NCBI GenBank assembly: GCA_963971575.1
Contig: OZ020612.1
Span: forward strand, 69,499,869 to 69,563,868
DNA: 64,000 bases
Direction: 5' to 3'
Origin: Liopterus haemorrhoidalis
Lineage: Eukaryota > Arthropoda > Insecta > Coleoptera > Dytiscidae
Shown here piece after piece: positions 11,901 to 24,200 of the stretch. A program made the translations under genes and the position numbers. Below the pieces are notes generated by a model. It made no database searches. It saw nothing but the letters and a program-made list of their open reading frames with translations, and had not been told where the DNA came from. The first letter of the stretch is position 1; each line of letters starts with the position of its first letter.

Positions 11901-14900
11901 CCTTGCTCATAGTGACAAATTTAGTTACAATGATGATATTAACTGAGTTATAGAATTGGGCTGTATATCTCCCTGGATATACAGGGTGTTTGTTTGAAAC
12001 GGGGCACCCCGAAAATTTCCTTTATTTGTAAAGATACAAAAAATCTTCAAAACAAAACTTAACTAGACAAAAAGGCCCATCTAAAGGTTACTATAAGAAT
12101 TCTGAGGCACTTCCGGTTTCACCGGAAATGATGTCAACTTTTGATCTAGCATAGGGAATCGATAATTTTATATTTTTTTCCTAAAAGTACATTAAATTAG
12201 CTTTACAATGACACCAAAAAGTCATATTTTTATGTTAACCATTTCAAAATGGCGACCATTTATTTACAAAATAATAATCAACATAAGTTTTACAAAGTTG
12301 AACTTAGCAAGCTTTCGTTTTTGATGAAACGCTAGCTTTTAGACTGCATTTCCGCAGCCTTTTAAAGCTAGTGCTAAATATCGCGCCAAATTTGCGTTAT
12401 GAATGGAGCATGCAAAAATATGTCCATTTAACCAGCATAATGCTAGTAACTAGTTCATCAGTAAAATTCTTCACACATTTTTTTAGTATAAGTGTTCTTG
12501 TACCTTATTCTATTTTACATGGCCTTCAAATAAAAAATGTATGCTAGAACCAATAATTAATATTGATATTAATGTCAAAATTATTATTAATATTATTTGT
12601 CAAAATTTATACATGGTAGCAATACTTAAATAAGGCCATTAATTATTTTAATTACTTTATTAACTTTGACCTTTCTTTTTTTCCCTTTTTTTTTACAGTT
12701 ATTATTTTCTTTATTAAATAGTTTTTAATTACACTTTTTACTTGACATGTATGATTGGTACAAATGACTTTCCATATAAATATTTTAGGCTAGGCATAAA
12801 CAAGCACATTCTTGTTTGCCAATTATCACTTGGAAGGTTAATTTCTTAATTTAAAAAGTAATTTGTTTAACTAGCTAAGTAAATAATAGTATTTTGCAAT
12901 AATATTTTCAAGTGCGATTATTTTGATATATTAGCATAGAAATTTGTATACAGTACCCTAAATTTTATCGGTGGAACCCTAGGGTTCCGCGGAAACAAAT
13001 TAGGTATTGCTGGTTTAGTGTATGGACAAAAAGATTTCCGAAATTTCAAGATATTATTTAAAATTGGAAACAAGTTTGTTGTGTAGTATTTTATTGCGAA
13101 ACTTTTCAAGCGTGTTAAAATATTTCAGCAGTTTAAAATAAATTTAGTTCCAGTAAACGGCCTTCACTTATTCGTCGGTCAAATTAATTAAAATTTCATT
13201 CGAAATTCATGAATGTATTGAAATCTTGTTTGGATCAACTTTTTTTCGATTTAAGTGACATTTGTGGACGAATAAACGAGCTATAAACCTTCTAACCTAA
13301 TTAACTGAGATGATTTTACTTTATTACAAATCGAAGGACGATTTGATCTTCTCGAACGCTTCTCTTTTGCAAGAGATTGCTATTGCTAAGGATGTACGGT
13401 TACTATGTGAATTGCAATTTCTATTTATAGATCTTAGGAAACAGATACCATTTATGAAATATTTCTCAATTTATATAAATGTTAGATATAAAATACAAGG
13501 TGAAAATTAAAAGAATTCTATGGTATAATTTTGTTTTTAATTTTTTAAAAGAATGTTTTAACTGTTTCGTAAGTTGTGTAATTGGTTGAAATTGGTTAAT
13601 TTTTTTAAATTGAAAATTAAAACCAGTTACGATTGTTTTGCTTGAAATTGCTCTCAATTACTCGAGGCAGTTTTATTTTTAGTTGTTATACTGACTATCG
13701 ATTGCAGTTTCTAATAAACATAAATTTCAGTTCATAAGATTGCCGCAGTGACGTTGACATAAGGGCTATTGCAAAAGGTGGTATTTGAAAGGCTGCGAAT
13801 GCCTTATTTTTATTTCCCTCACTTACGAAAAAACGCCAAAATTCTGACTGCCCAATAAAAATATCAGACATTTACAAACGGAGTTCTTAATAATAATAAT
13901 AATGTTTATTGACTAAATACTATTAAGTATCATTCACAGGTCATGTTTTAATAGACAACGCGTAATTCATAGTGCATAATGTTAATGGATAATGTTAGTG
14001 GCTAAGCACAACACTTTAGTACCATTCATAGTTCATGTTTTAATAGATAAATCGATCTAGCTGCCATCTACACGCAATAGAAATTACTAAACAATTTATA
14101 ATAAAAATATCTTGTTATTAAATATATGTATTGTTTTTTTATTAATGTACTTCTAAAAAGAACCAAAATAACATTTATTAAGTTAATTATTAAATAAAAT
14201 AACTATAATGTTTCTGAAGCTACTCACTCTAACCTAACTTTTTGATTTCACAAAAAAAGTTAACTTTTTTTTCCCAGAAGTGTTGGTCTAAAAATCTGAA
14301 AAAAATCTCAATAATGTACATTGATGGAAATCAAAATAGTTCAAAAGGAATTTTTGTCAGATTAATTTTTTTATTGTTAAAAAAATACATATTTTATTTT
14401 AAAATTTCATGTATTATTTTAAGGAAAAGCTCTTAGTACATAGAATAACGGTACATTATTTTCAAAATATTGTTCATTTTGACTTGATTACTGCAAAAAA
14501 AAAAATAATAAATAATGTTCCACACATATAGCTGCTTTAATTTGGGTACTAGATACATGAAAAACACTAAAATATGTGAAAATTCACACTTCACATCAAT
14601 TTTTTATTAGATTCAACACATTTATTAATTAGTACATCATAAACTGCAGCCACAAGTCTTTTTAGAATTTCCTGTATAATATATTCGTCTATTTTGAAAT
14701 GTATCACTGTATACCTTCAAAACCCTGAAATATGTAAAAATTCTCACTTCACATCTATTTTTCAATATTAGTTTCAACATTTTTACTAATAATTATGTCA
14801 CAAGCTGCATCCACAAGTCTTATTAGAATTTCAAGTATAATATATTGCTTCATTTTGACAGTTGTCAGTGTTTTAATGTTAATGTTAATGTTAAAAGTTT

Positions 14901-17900
14901 GAGATATATAAACTTCTAACATTATGCGTTAAATATTTTCTTACGTTTATCCACTAAATTGGAGCTATGAATGCTTGTACGGATTTGTGTAGAACTAACA
15001 TTCTTATGCGTTAACATTAACACTATGAATTACGTACTATCTATTAAAACATGCGCTGTGAATGATACTTTACATGGTAACGTTACTAGTCAGTCATTTA
15101 CTTACAAATATAAGTTTTTTAAAACTAAAGTTATCGAACTCATCGAAGTTATACATGGGATTTACAGTCAGAATAGCTTTGATTTTTTCGTGAAAATTTT
15201 TGGGTGGTAATTCTCTAATTTTCACAGGTATAAGGTTAAAAAATTTAATTGAAAAGTAATTGATGAGTTCCTCGATTTGTTAAGGCGTAAGAAGTTACCA
15301 CGAATAATGTTTTTTAACCGAGTATTATGGTAGTGGGTTTTACTGCAGGTTGGAAATTTTTTTAGATTTTGGTGAATATGGAGTACGCAGTAAAAGATGA
15401 AAAGGGAAGGTAGGGACATTATATTACATTACAAAAATATCACGACAGTCGACTTGAAAAGTAGCAGAAGCAATAATTCTTACAACCTTACGCTGTAGGG
15501 CAAAAATTCTTTTGGCAGCTGGTGAATGTCCCCAGATTAATAAACCATAGCTTAACTCGGAAAAGGGAAAAGTAAGATTTAGAACCACATCTATACTCAC
15601 CTCTAGTTTTAGTTTTCTAATTAGATATATGGTAGACCTTAGTTTACGGCTCAGAAACTCTGTGTGTTGGTCCCATCTTAGATGGGGATCTACATGTATA
15701 CCAAGGAAACTTACATACGGGGGATAGTCATAGTCATGTGTCTTTGTGGTTATGAGTAAGCTTTGGGACTTAGTAGTGTTCAAGGATAGTTTATTGCTGG
15801 TGAACCAGGAATTAGCTTTGTCAATAAGAGATTTTCAGATTGAAGTCTGTTTAAATTAGAATTTTTAGTCAATATGGTTGTATCATCCGCATAAAGTATT
15901 GATTTAGAATCCATGAAGGAGGAGAAGTCATTAATATATATTAGAAATAGTAGTGGGCCAAGTGCAGAGCCTTGGGGAACGCCAAGAAGAAGAGGAAGGG
16001 GTTTAGATTTGTTACTGCCAATTTGGGTAAACTGCTGTCGATTTGATAAAAAGGATTTAAGCAAGGGACAGCTATTCACATCAAAACCATAAAAGGGAAG
16101 TTTGTCTAGTAAAATGTTGTGAGAAATAGAATCAAAGGCTTTGCTTAGGTCAAGAAAAGTACTGAGACAATATTCGCCCGATTCGAGTGCGTCAGATGTA
16201 CAGTTAATGAATTCTAAAATTGCATGGGTTGTGCTTAAGTTGCTTCTGAAACCATACTGACTATTGGAAAATAAATTATTATTTGTGAGATTCTTGATGA
16301 TTTGGGCTAGAAAATAAATATTCGCGGAATTTCACGTCTTAGCGAGAATCCCTTTATGTAATCCTCGCGAATACGCACTCAACTGTACTTGTATTAAAAG
16401 AAACACCGTAAATAATAAATAATTATACTTAGTTTCATTCAAATTTCTCAGTTTAAGTGTACAGATCCCAAGGTATTATCCATCTTAATTCTTTGAGAGT
16501 ATTTCTTATTTTTCTCATAACATTTCCGTTGTTACTTCCGGAAATCTAAGCAAATAGTGAGGTATTTAACGCTCTACTTCTGATATGACTGATTAATTCC
16601 ACTCTGGTAATTAGCTTCCATTTTTGGTAGAACAGCTTTTTGAAATATGTTTCCGTTTCTTTCACTTTGCCTTTAATAACTTATTTAAGAACACTGATGC
16701 TGGTGAATGATCATAACTCTAAGTGACAAGATAATTTTTTATTTCACACTAAATTAATTTGACTTAATTTTTAATATAAATATATTTTTTTAATTGTCTT
16801 GATAATCACTGGTCAACAAATTTAAACTTTTTTTTGCTGACTTAGATCTGATACTTGTTTTTAACTAATTTTGGGGTGCTGATTTCAAAAATGTTAACAG
16901 TTTCTGCTTATCACGTCAAATTTTTGTTCTACCGTATTTTGACTTTTTTCACCTTTTCACGATCTGATATACGTCTACTTTAATTTCAACGTCGTTCTTG
17001 TTGTCCAATATATTTCGTAGGAACGCCTTACATGCAGGTACTTGTTATAGACCTTAAAAAAATCATTTTACCCCTCTTCATAATAAACTGGGTCTAATGA
17101 AGCAGTTTGTAAAAGCTTTGAACAAAGATAGTGACTGTTTCAAATATATATCTGAGACATTTCAAAGTCTTAGTAATGAGAAGCTAAAAGCTGGCATTTT
17201 TGACGGACCACAAATTAGAAAATTAGTGAATGATCCACATTTCACTGTACATATGGATGATATGGAGACGAATGCATGGCAGTCTTTCGTGGCGCTCATC
17301 AAAAATTTTCTTGGGAATAAAAAAGCCGAAAACTATGTGGAGGTCGTTGAAAATTTGATTGAAAATTATCATTATCTGGGGTGCAACATGAGCGTGAAAC
17401 TTCATTTTTTAAACAGTCTTCTTGACAAATTTCCTGTCAATCTTGGAGATGTTAGTGATGAACAGGGTGAACGTTTCCATCAGGATTTAAAAGAGATGAA
17501 GAGACGTTATCAAGGAAGGTGGGAGTCTCACATGATGGCTGACTACTGTTGGAGTATTAAAATAGACTTATCGGGAATGGTGCACTCCAGAAGATCTTAC
17601 AAACGACCATTTAATCCTTAAATTATTTTGTATTTTTATTTTAACACTCCAATGCATTAAATTAAAACTGTTTTCATTTTCTTTCTTTCACTATAAATAA
17701 AATTTTAAGAATATTTTCTAATTATTTAGTCCTTATTGTTCGCCAAATTTGTACCAATTACAGTAACGACGTCTAAAATTAAACGATAGAAGCATTATTT
17801 GGCCGAAAATATATATTTGTTGTAGAGCAAAAATCTGATATGATACGCAAAAACTGATGTGATATTTGAGTTCAGTAGCACCAAATTAGTAAGAAACAAG

Positions 17901-20900
17901 ACTTAGATGTAAGTCAGCAAAAATTGTGTTGACCAGTGTAATCGTTGCCAATCTAAAATCGATTTCAAAAAATGCCCACAAAATGTGTTTTTTGAAGTAG
18001 AAAAACACCGGCAACAATGTGTAGCCTCAGAAGTGCAGTATTTAGACAAAGTGATAATTTAAATATAAAATAATTTCTTGCTAATAAAATTTTATGACGC
18101 TAGACTGTGAATTGTTTGATAAAGCCTCATAACCTATATATTTAACCTTTTAAAATTTTCAAAATTTTAAATAACATGAATTGTTTAGTTTTTAAATAAA
18201 TTTGTTGTGGTATGCTTAGTTACTGCCCACCTCCATAGTCAATTTTTACCAATAATCGCTAGATTCTGTCACTTGTTAATAGGAGTCTTCATTCCCAGAT
18301 CTTCTATTCCATTCTGAATTCTTTTATCTTCATCCACTTGTTTTAGTTCATTTTATTTTAATACAAAAATCATTGTTTACGATTTGGAACGAGGAAGTAA
18401 AAATATTGTAATGAATTCAATATTATATCGTAGTTCCAGTTATTGCTCATGTTACAATTATGAATCTTTGAAATTACTAATACTTCACCTGCACTTTATG
18501 AATTACAATGACGCATATTTTGACTAAATGTTACATGTGTTTTAATGAATAATCCAATATCTAGATTACAACAAAATTCTTCGAATACCTATGTTTAATT
18601 TATTTTATAAAAATTTGCTCAATGGTAAGGTGTGACATTTACAAGAAATAAAAAAAAATCAAGTGCACACAATGATATACAGTAAAGCAACGTAATAACT
18701 AAGATTTCCAACCATCTCTGATTAGCTATCAACGTCCTACATTGACACCTATCGTCTCAGAATTGTATTTACTTTTCTGCATGTCCCAGATCAAGAAAAA
18801 TATGCCCAGTACATTAGTATTTAAGCACACCCACCGGCAAAACTGGTGCCAGTGCCGGCACTGGTCTCAGCTTTAACCATTATAGTCTTTCACACACATC
18901 GGCAAAATCTGTGGCAGCACTGGTAACGAAGTGTGTGAAACACTTCAGCGGTTAGACTGCAGATTTTCACCCACGCCATCATCTTCTTGGGTTATTGTGT
19001 CCTATGGCGCGTCTACATCGAGGCAACACGGTGGCGTGCGACGGTTCGACATGTCGCATGTTACCAATGTGCAGCGGTCTGATGGGAGCCGTGCGACATG
19101 TTGCTCGTTCCAGTTACTTGGCGGTATACATCAAAGAGTTTTCGTGCGACACGCTACCACTTCTGAAAGCTACATGCTCGCCATTTTGATATTTGATAGT
19201 TGTTATTATAGAAGTATTTGTTTTTTAAATTAACTAGTGTTGTAAGCGTTGCTGTAACAACAAAAATTATTTAGCAACTTAAATTTATTTAAGGTAAGTG
19301 AGTAAATATAAGTTTTGATAAAATAGAGTATGAGAAATAATGATAAACATAATTAAGTAAGGTTATGTTTTTGTTATGGAATTAAAATTTGTTATATACT
19401 ATAATAGTATATATTTATAAATATAGTGCGTTCGAAGGTGAGTTTGCAGTATAGCTCTTATGGAAAATGGGAGCGGTGTTGCCAAATGTTGTAAAAGTGT
19501 CAAATGTGTCAATTATAATAATATGAAAAACTCGTAAGATTTACAAAAATCAACTCTTATAAAACTCAAAATAACAGTCAACAAAAACAAATGGCCATTT
19601 GTAGAATACTGCGTCTTCACAGATCAGCGCGTTTTAGAGCTGGCAACGTCGACAAGCAAGAAAAGGATAGCGTCATTGTGTAAACCCATTAGAGAGTATG
19701 AAAAAGAACTACTCCATATGCCCTGTACTGCAAACTCACCTTTGAACGCACCATAGTAATTATTTAGTAAACTGACAGATCTCGCAACAATAAACAGTAG
19801 CACGCTCCCAGTGTTGGTGTAGACACTAGCTTGTCAATGCGACATAGTCTGGCGGTCTCGGCAGACTTGTCGTATGCTACCATGTTGCCTCAATGTAGAC
19901 GCGCCATTAGAAACAAGTCGAAACAAAAGTCAAGACTGGGCACATCCCCTTTTGACTGTCCGAAACTTGGAAATCAGTTTTTAAACAGTCTTTCAAAAAC
20001 TTACAGAGAATCAATCTGCAATTACTTTCATATTAGTACTATACGTTTGATTTCTTCGTAAATGATTAAAAAATATTATTAAGCACCAGGATACTATATA
20101 AGCAATATAAGCAATAAGATGCCGGAATCTGATTTGTCGAGATCAACACCGGCTGCTCTTGATGGTGCCGGCAGCCGGACTGCAAACTACTTAAAAAAAG
20201 TAGTTGAATATTTTAAGAGCCTATTCGCGACTGCAAATAACAGTAAGACATTTGGTGGTGACTGACTAAATTAAACAGAAGCGTATATTTGGATAATATT
20301 TGTAGCGTGTTGTGCTGCAGTTTATGTGAATTAAGAAGTATTTTAAAATATAGTGACTTAAAAACAGTGCTTTTTTGCCGAAATATTGTTTGAACAAATA
20401 AATATTAAGAAAACGCTTCTCGTCCGCCATTAGCTGTTGTACGCAGCGCCGCCAACGTTAGTTTCAGTCGTGAATAGTACTAAACAAATGAGGGAAAAGA
20501 TTTAATCAACATGGGTACGCAAACAGAAAGTTTCATAAGAATTTCCTTTCGTACTTTACGCATTACTTTTGGTATAACTTTCGCGCTAAAAACCAAATTA
20601 TACAATTGATTTACAATCTATACAATTTTGTTTCTAATTACTAAATAATGATTTATTTTTTAGAACCAAATCCAACACCGTCGCCATCAAAATCCACTTC
20701 AACAACTCCCCGTACTACGACAACAAGTCGAACATTACGAACAACATACTCACCTCCGACGTCTGCAGCACCTAAAGTGATCGACAGTCACCAGTACCCG
20801 GTGGGCAGCCCGGACATACGCTTTAATCCAGAGGAGATTAATATACGGTTGACGCCAGGTAGTCCTCCTATAATCAAAGCACCGAACCAAAATACAGGCT

Positions 20901-21221
20901 TTCAACAACAGCAGCAGGGATTGCAGGGAGGTAGCCTGTCGTACCAGCAGGGTAATCCTTCAGTGTCGTTCCATCAACAAGCATTTGCAGGTAAAGTTTA
21001 GAGTAATTTTCACGAAGCTAAATATATAGAATGGTCCAGAAGGAATCTGCCAAACTTCAGAGTAGATTCCTTCATTAATTTTAAGTAATATATATATATA
21101 TAGTAAAATAAAACTTCTCAATCGGTCGTCAAATTGTAAAATATATTGGTCAATTAATAAGAGACGTTTCGACTACTCAAGCGTAGTCATCTTCACACCT
21201 CGTTGACTGAAGATGACTACG

Positions 21222-21298
<77 letters not shown>

Positions 21299-24200
21299 GT
21301 AGATATATACATATATATCAACATAAGTCCCATTCTAAAACTTACAGTTATGCCTTATTAACATATGTGAGATATTCAACATTAACTGAAATTCTCAATA
21401 CTCTAAGGCAGTGGTTCCCAACCTTTTTTACTTGCGGAGCCCTTTTTAGAATGAATTTCTATGACGGAGCCCCTAGGCCTACCCTATGTCTTACAAATTA
21501 ATTGTGTTTAGAAGTAATGTTACGGGGGAGTAGGTAGATTTTTTAGTTAATATAAATTCACTTTTCTCTTTCACAGCTCACATATTGATAGACAGATTTT
21601 TATAAAATGAAGCAAACAATCAAAATACACGCAGATTATTCAAACAAAAATGCATCTCGCCGATCACATTCCAGCTAGAGTCAGAAATCACTTGGACATA
21701 CATACAACTTGGCCAATTTTCTTTCAGAATGTCATTGCCAGTTTGATTATTTTGATTCTGTTTTTTATTTCTAATACTTTTGATTTTATTCAATTTTTAT
21801 TTATTTAATTTCCTGGAACGGCTGCGGAGCCCCTGAGAAATGCACACGGAGCATTAAAGGCTCCGCTAAGCACAGGTTGGGAACCGCTGATATAGATGAT
21901 AGATAAGAAGTAAGTATTAATTTATAAAGATTAAAAAAAGGGCAGGCTAACTTTTCATCGGTTCTGAGCCTTTTTGTGGACCGTCTTTTTTTTACTTTTT
22001 TTGCCCATATGTCAAAATTTTAGACCGTAACTCAAAACTGACCATATATTTGTGATCTAAGGCTAAAAATATATAAGTATACCAATTTTCGAACAAAAAT
22101 AAAAAAAAAATCTTCTAAAATTTTGAAAATTTTGGTCAAAATTTTTTTGACTCCGATTTTAGCCAAAATATATTTTTAGGCTAATTTTGGAGTGAGGATT
22201 ATGAAAAAAATATTTAAAAAAATTATGCTTTCCTAGTTTTTGAGTTAGAGCTGATTTAGGTCAGTGTTTTGCCTATAACTCCAAAACTTTTGCCCAAACT
22301 TCAAAATGGACCAAATTTTCTTGATCTCCGACCAAAAATACATATTTGTACCAATTTTCAATAAAATTGGAGACAAAATTTTTTTACTTCAAAAATCACG
22401 ATTTTTTTAAGGTCTACCCCTTACGATTATTTCGATTTTTGGCCATTTTCAAGGATTTTGGATTACTGCCCCTACAAAACTTAATAACATGTTTATTTAA
22501 GCCCAATTTTTTTCTTAGACTAAACAGTGTAGTAGAATTTTAAAATTTCAAACCGCATATTTATATCCCTAACCATTTTTTAATTAGCAATTTTCAAAAT
22601 TTTCAAAAAAAATTTAAAAAAATGAAAAAACTTCAAAAATTTTTTTTGTTTCAAAATTTGGTTACAAGTAAATTAGGACCTCAAGATTTCAAAAATTTCA
22701 ACCGCAGGTCTTTATTGCATTTCGTTTTTGAGATATATCCATGCGAAGATGAATATTTCTATAAATCACGCCATATTAAAATTTGTCATAATTTTAAAAT
22801 ACGCTAAACGAGTAAGGCCTCAAATTTTTTCTAGACTTATTAAACTTCGAGGAATCCAAAAATTCTAGCGTCAGGTTGTTTTCTCTAACCGTTTTAGAGT
22901 TGTGAATTTTTTAAATTCGCAATTTTCACAAATTATGTAAATTATGCCATAAAAAAAATTGTCACAATCTCAAAACGCATTAAACGATTAAAACCCCAAT
23001 TTTTTTCTAGACTAAATAAACTACAAAGAATTCAAAAATTTCAACCGCTGGTCGCTATCTCTAGCCATTTTTGAGTTACAATGATGATACAAGAACAATT
23101 TTTAAATATATCACAATTTTTTTAATGTCTAATTATTGTCGTAATCACTATTCTATGATAAGTATTAACGCTATTAGAGCAAATGAATGCTGTTTTGTTT
23201 GTCTGTCACACAAGGCTGTTAATCATATTTTTTAAGAACAAAATTTGGATCTGGAATAGTGCGGAATTTAATATGCAAATACAGCAAGGATAACAGCTAC
23301 TATAAAGTTTATTATTTTTGGGTTTTATTATTGGGTTATTATCGGCCATATTTATGTAATATATTCGTTTTGAAGGTAGTTATAATTGAATAAAATTTAA
23401 AAAATTATATATGTTAAAAATATCAACCAATAAATTAAATTAAATTATGTATAATAAATTATATTTTAAAATCTTTTTGCCAATGGAAAATTGTTATCAA
23501 ATCAATTCCCCATACCAACAAATATCTGTTAGTTTTAGTTGATAAAAATTAGTGATACAGTCTGTTCCAAACGATTAGGCGGAACTAAATGGGAATTTCG
23601 TTCTTTTAGGTTGTCACGAGAAGGGACCTTGCTTGGGTTATTTCATTTTTCATGTTGGAATGTCAAAATTTAAAATTCGAACAATGAAACCATGGAAACG
23701 AATGAAATATGTCAAAATTTAATATATTTTTTTACTTATTTTATTGACAAAAAAATAAATAAATATGATATTTGTATTAAGAATGACACAAAACATCAAA
23801 ATATAAAGAAAATAACATTTTAAAATGATATTAACCTTAACCAAAACATGTTTATTGTAAGTATGATTTACAAAGCTTAAACAAAACGGTCGAAAAGCAC
23901 GATTTAAACGATGAAAGTAACTAGATTGCAAAATCTAGTTCCGCCTAACCGTTTGGAACAGACTGTAGTTACACTAGTAAGTTAAAAAAAAGTTTGTTTT
24001 TTTGATACGCATATTTTTATTGTCTATACGTCATAACTATTTATTATTATTTTTTTTTCTATAGTCTTTTTATGTCTTTTTTTATGTCCAAACATTTAAA
24101 AGTAATTATTATTTTATTTACGGAATTTTATACCATATATCACCTACAACCGAAGTTTTGATCAGACTTTTATTTTTCTTTAAGTATTTCAGAATTATAG

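Noticed and set aside
12918..14436. Several 60-66-codon open frames
   Set aside because: AT-rich chance frames without domains, splice support or composition change.
17097..17621. Host gene for the 174-residue protein
   Set aside because: The frame lies wholly within an element with matching TIRs and TAAT duplication, and a second element copy carries the same coding region.
19005..19233. Plus-strand 100-codon and overlapping 64-codon frames
   Set aside because: They run through the GC-richer end of the TIR element at 19005-19906 and show no protein family.
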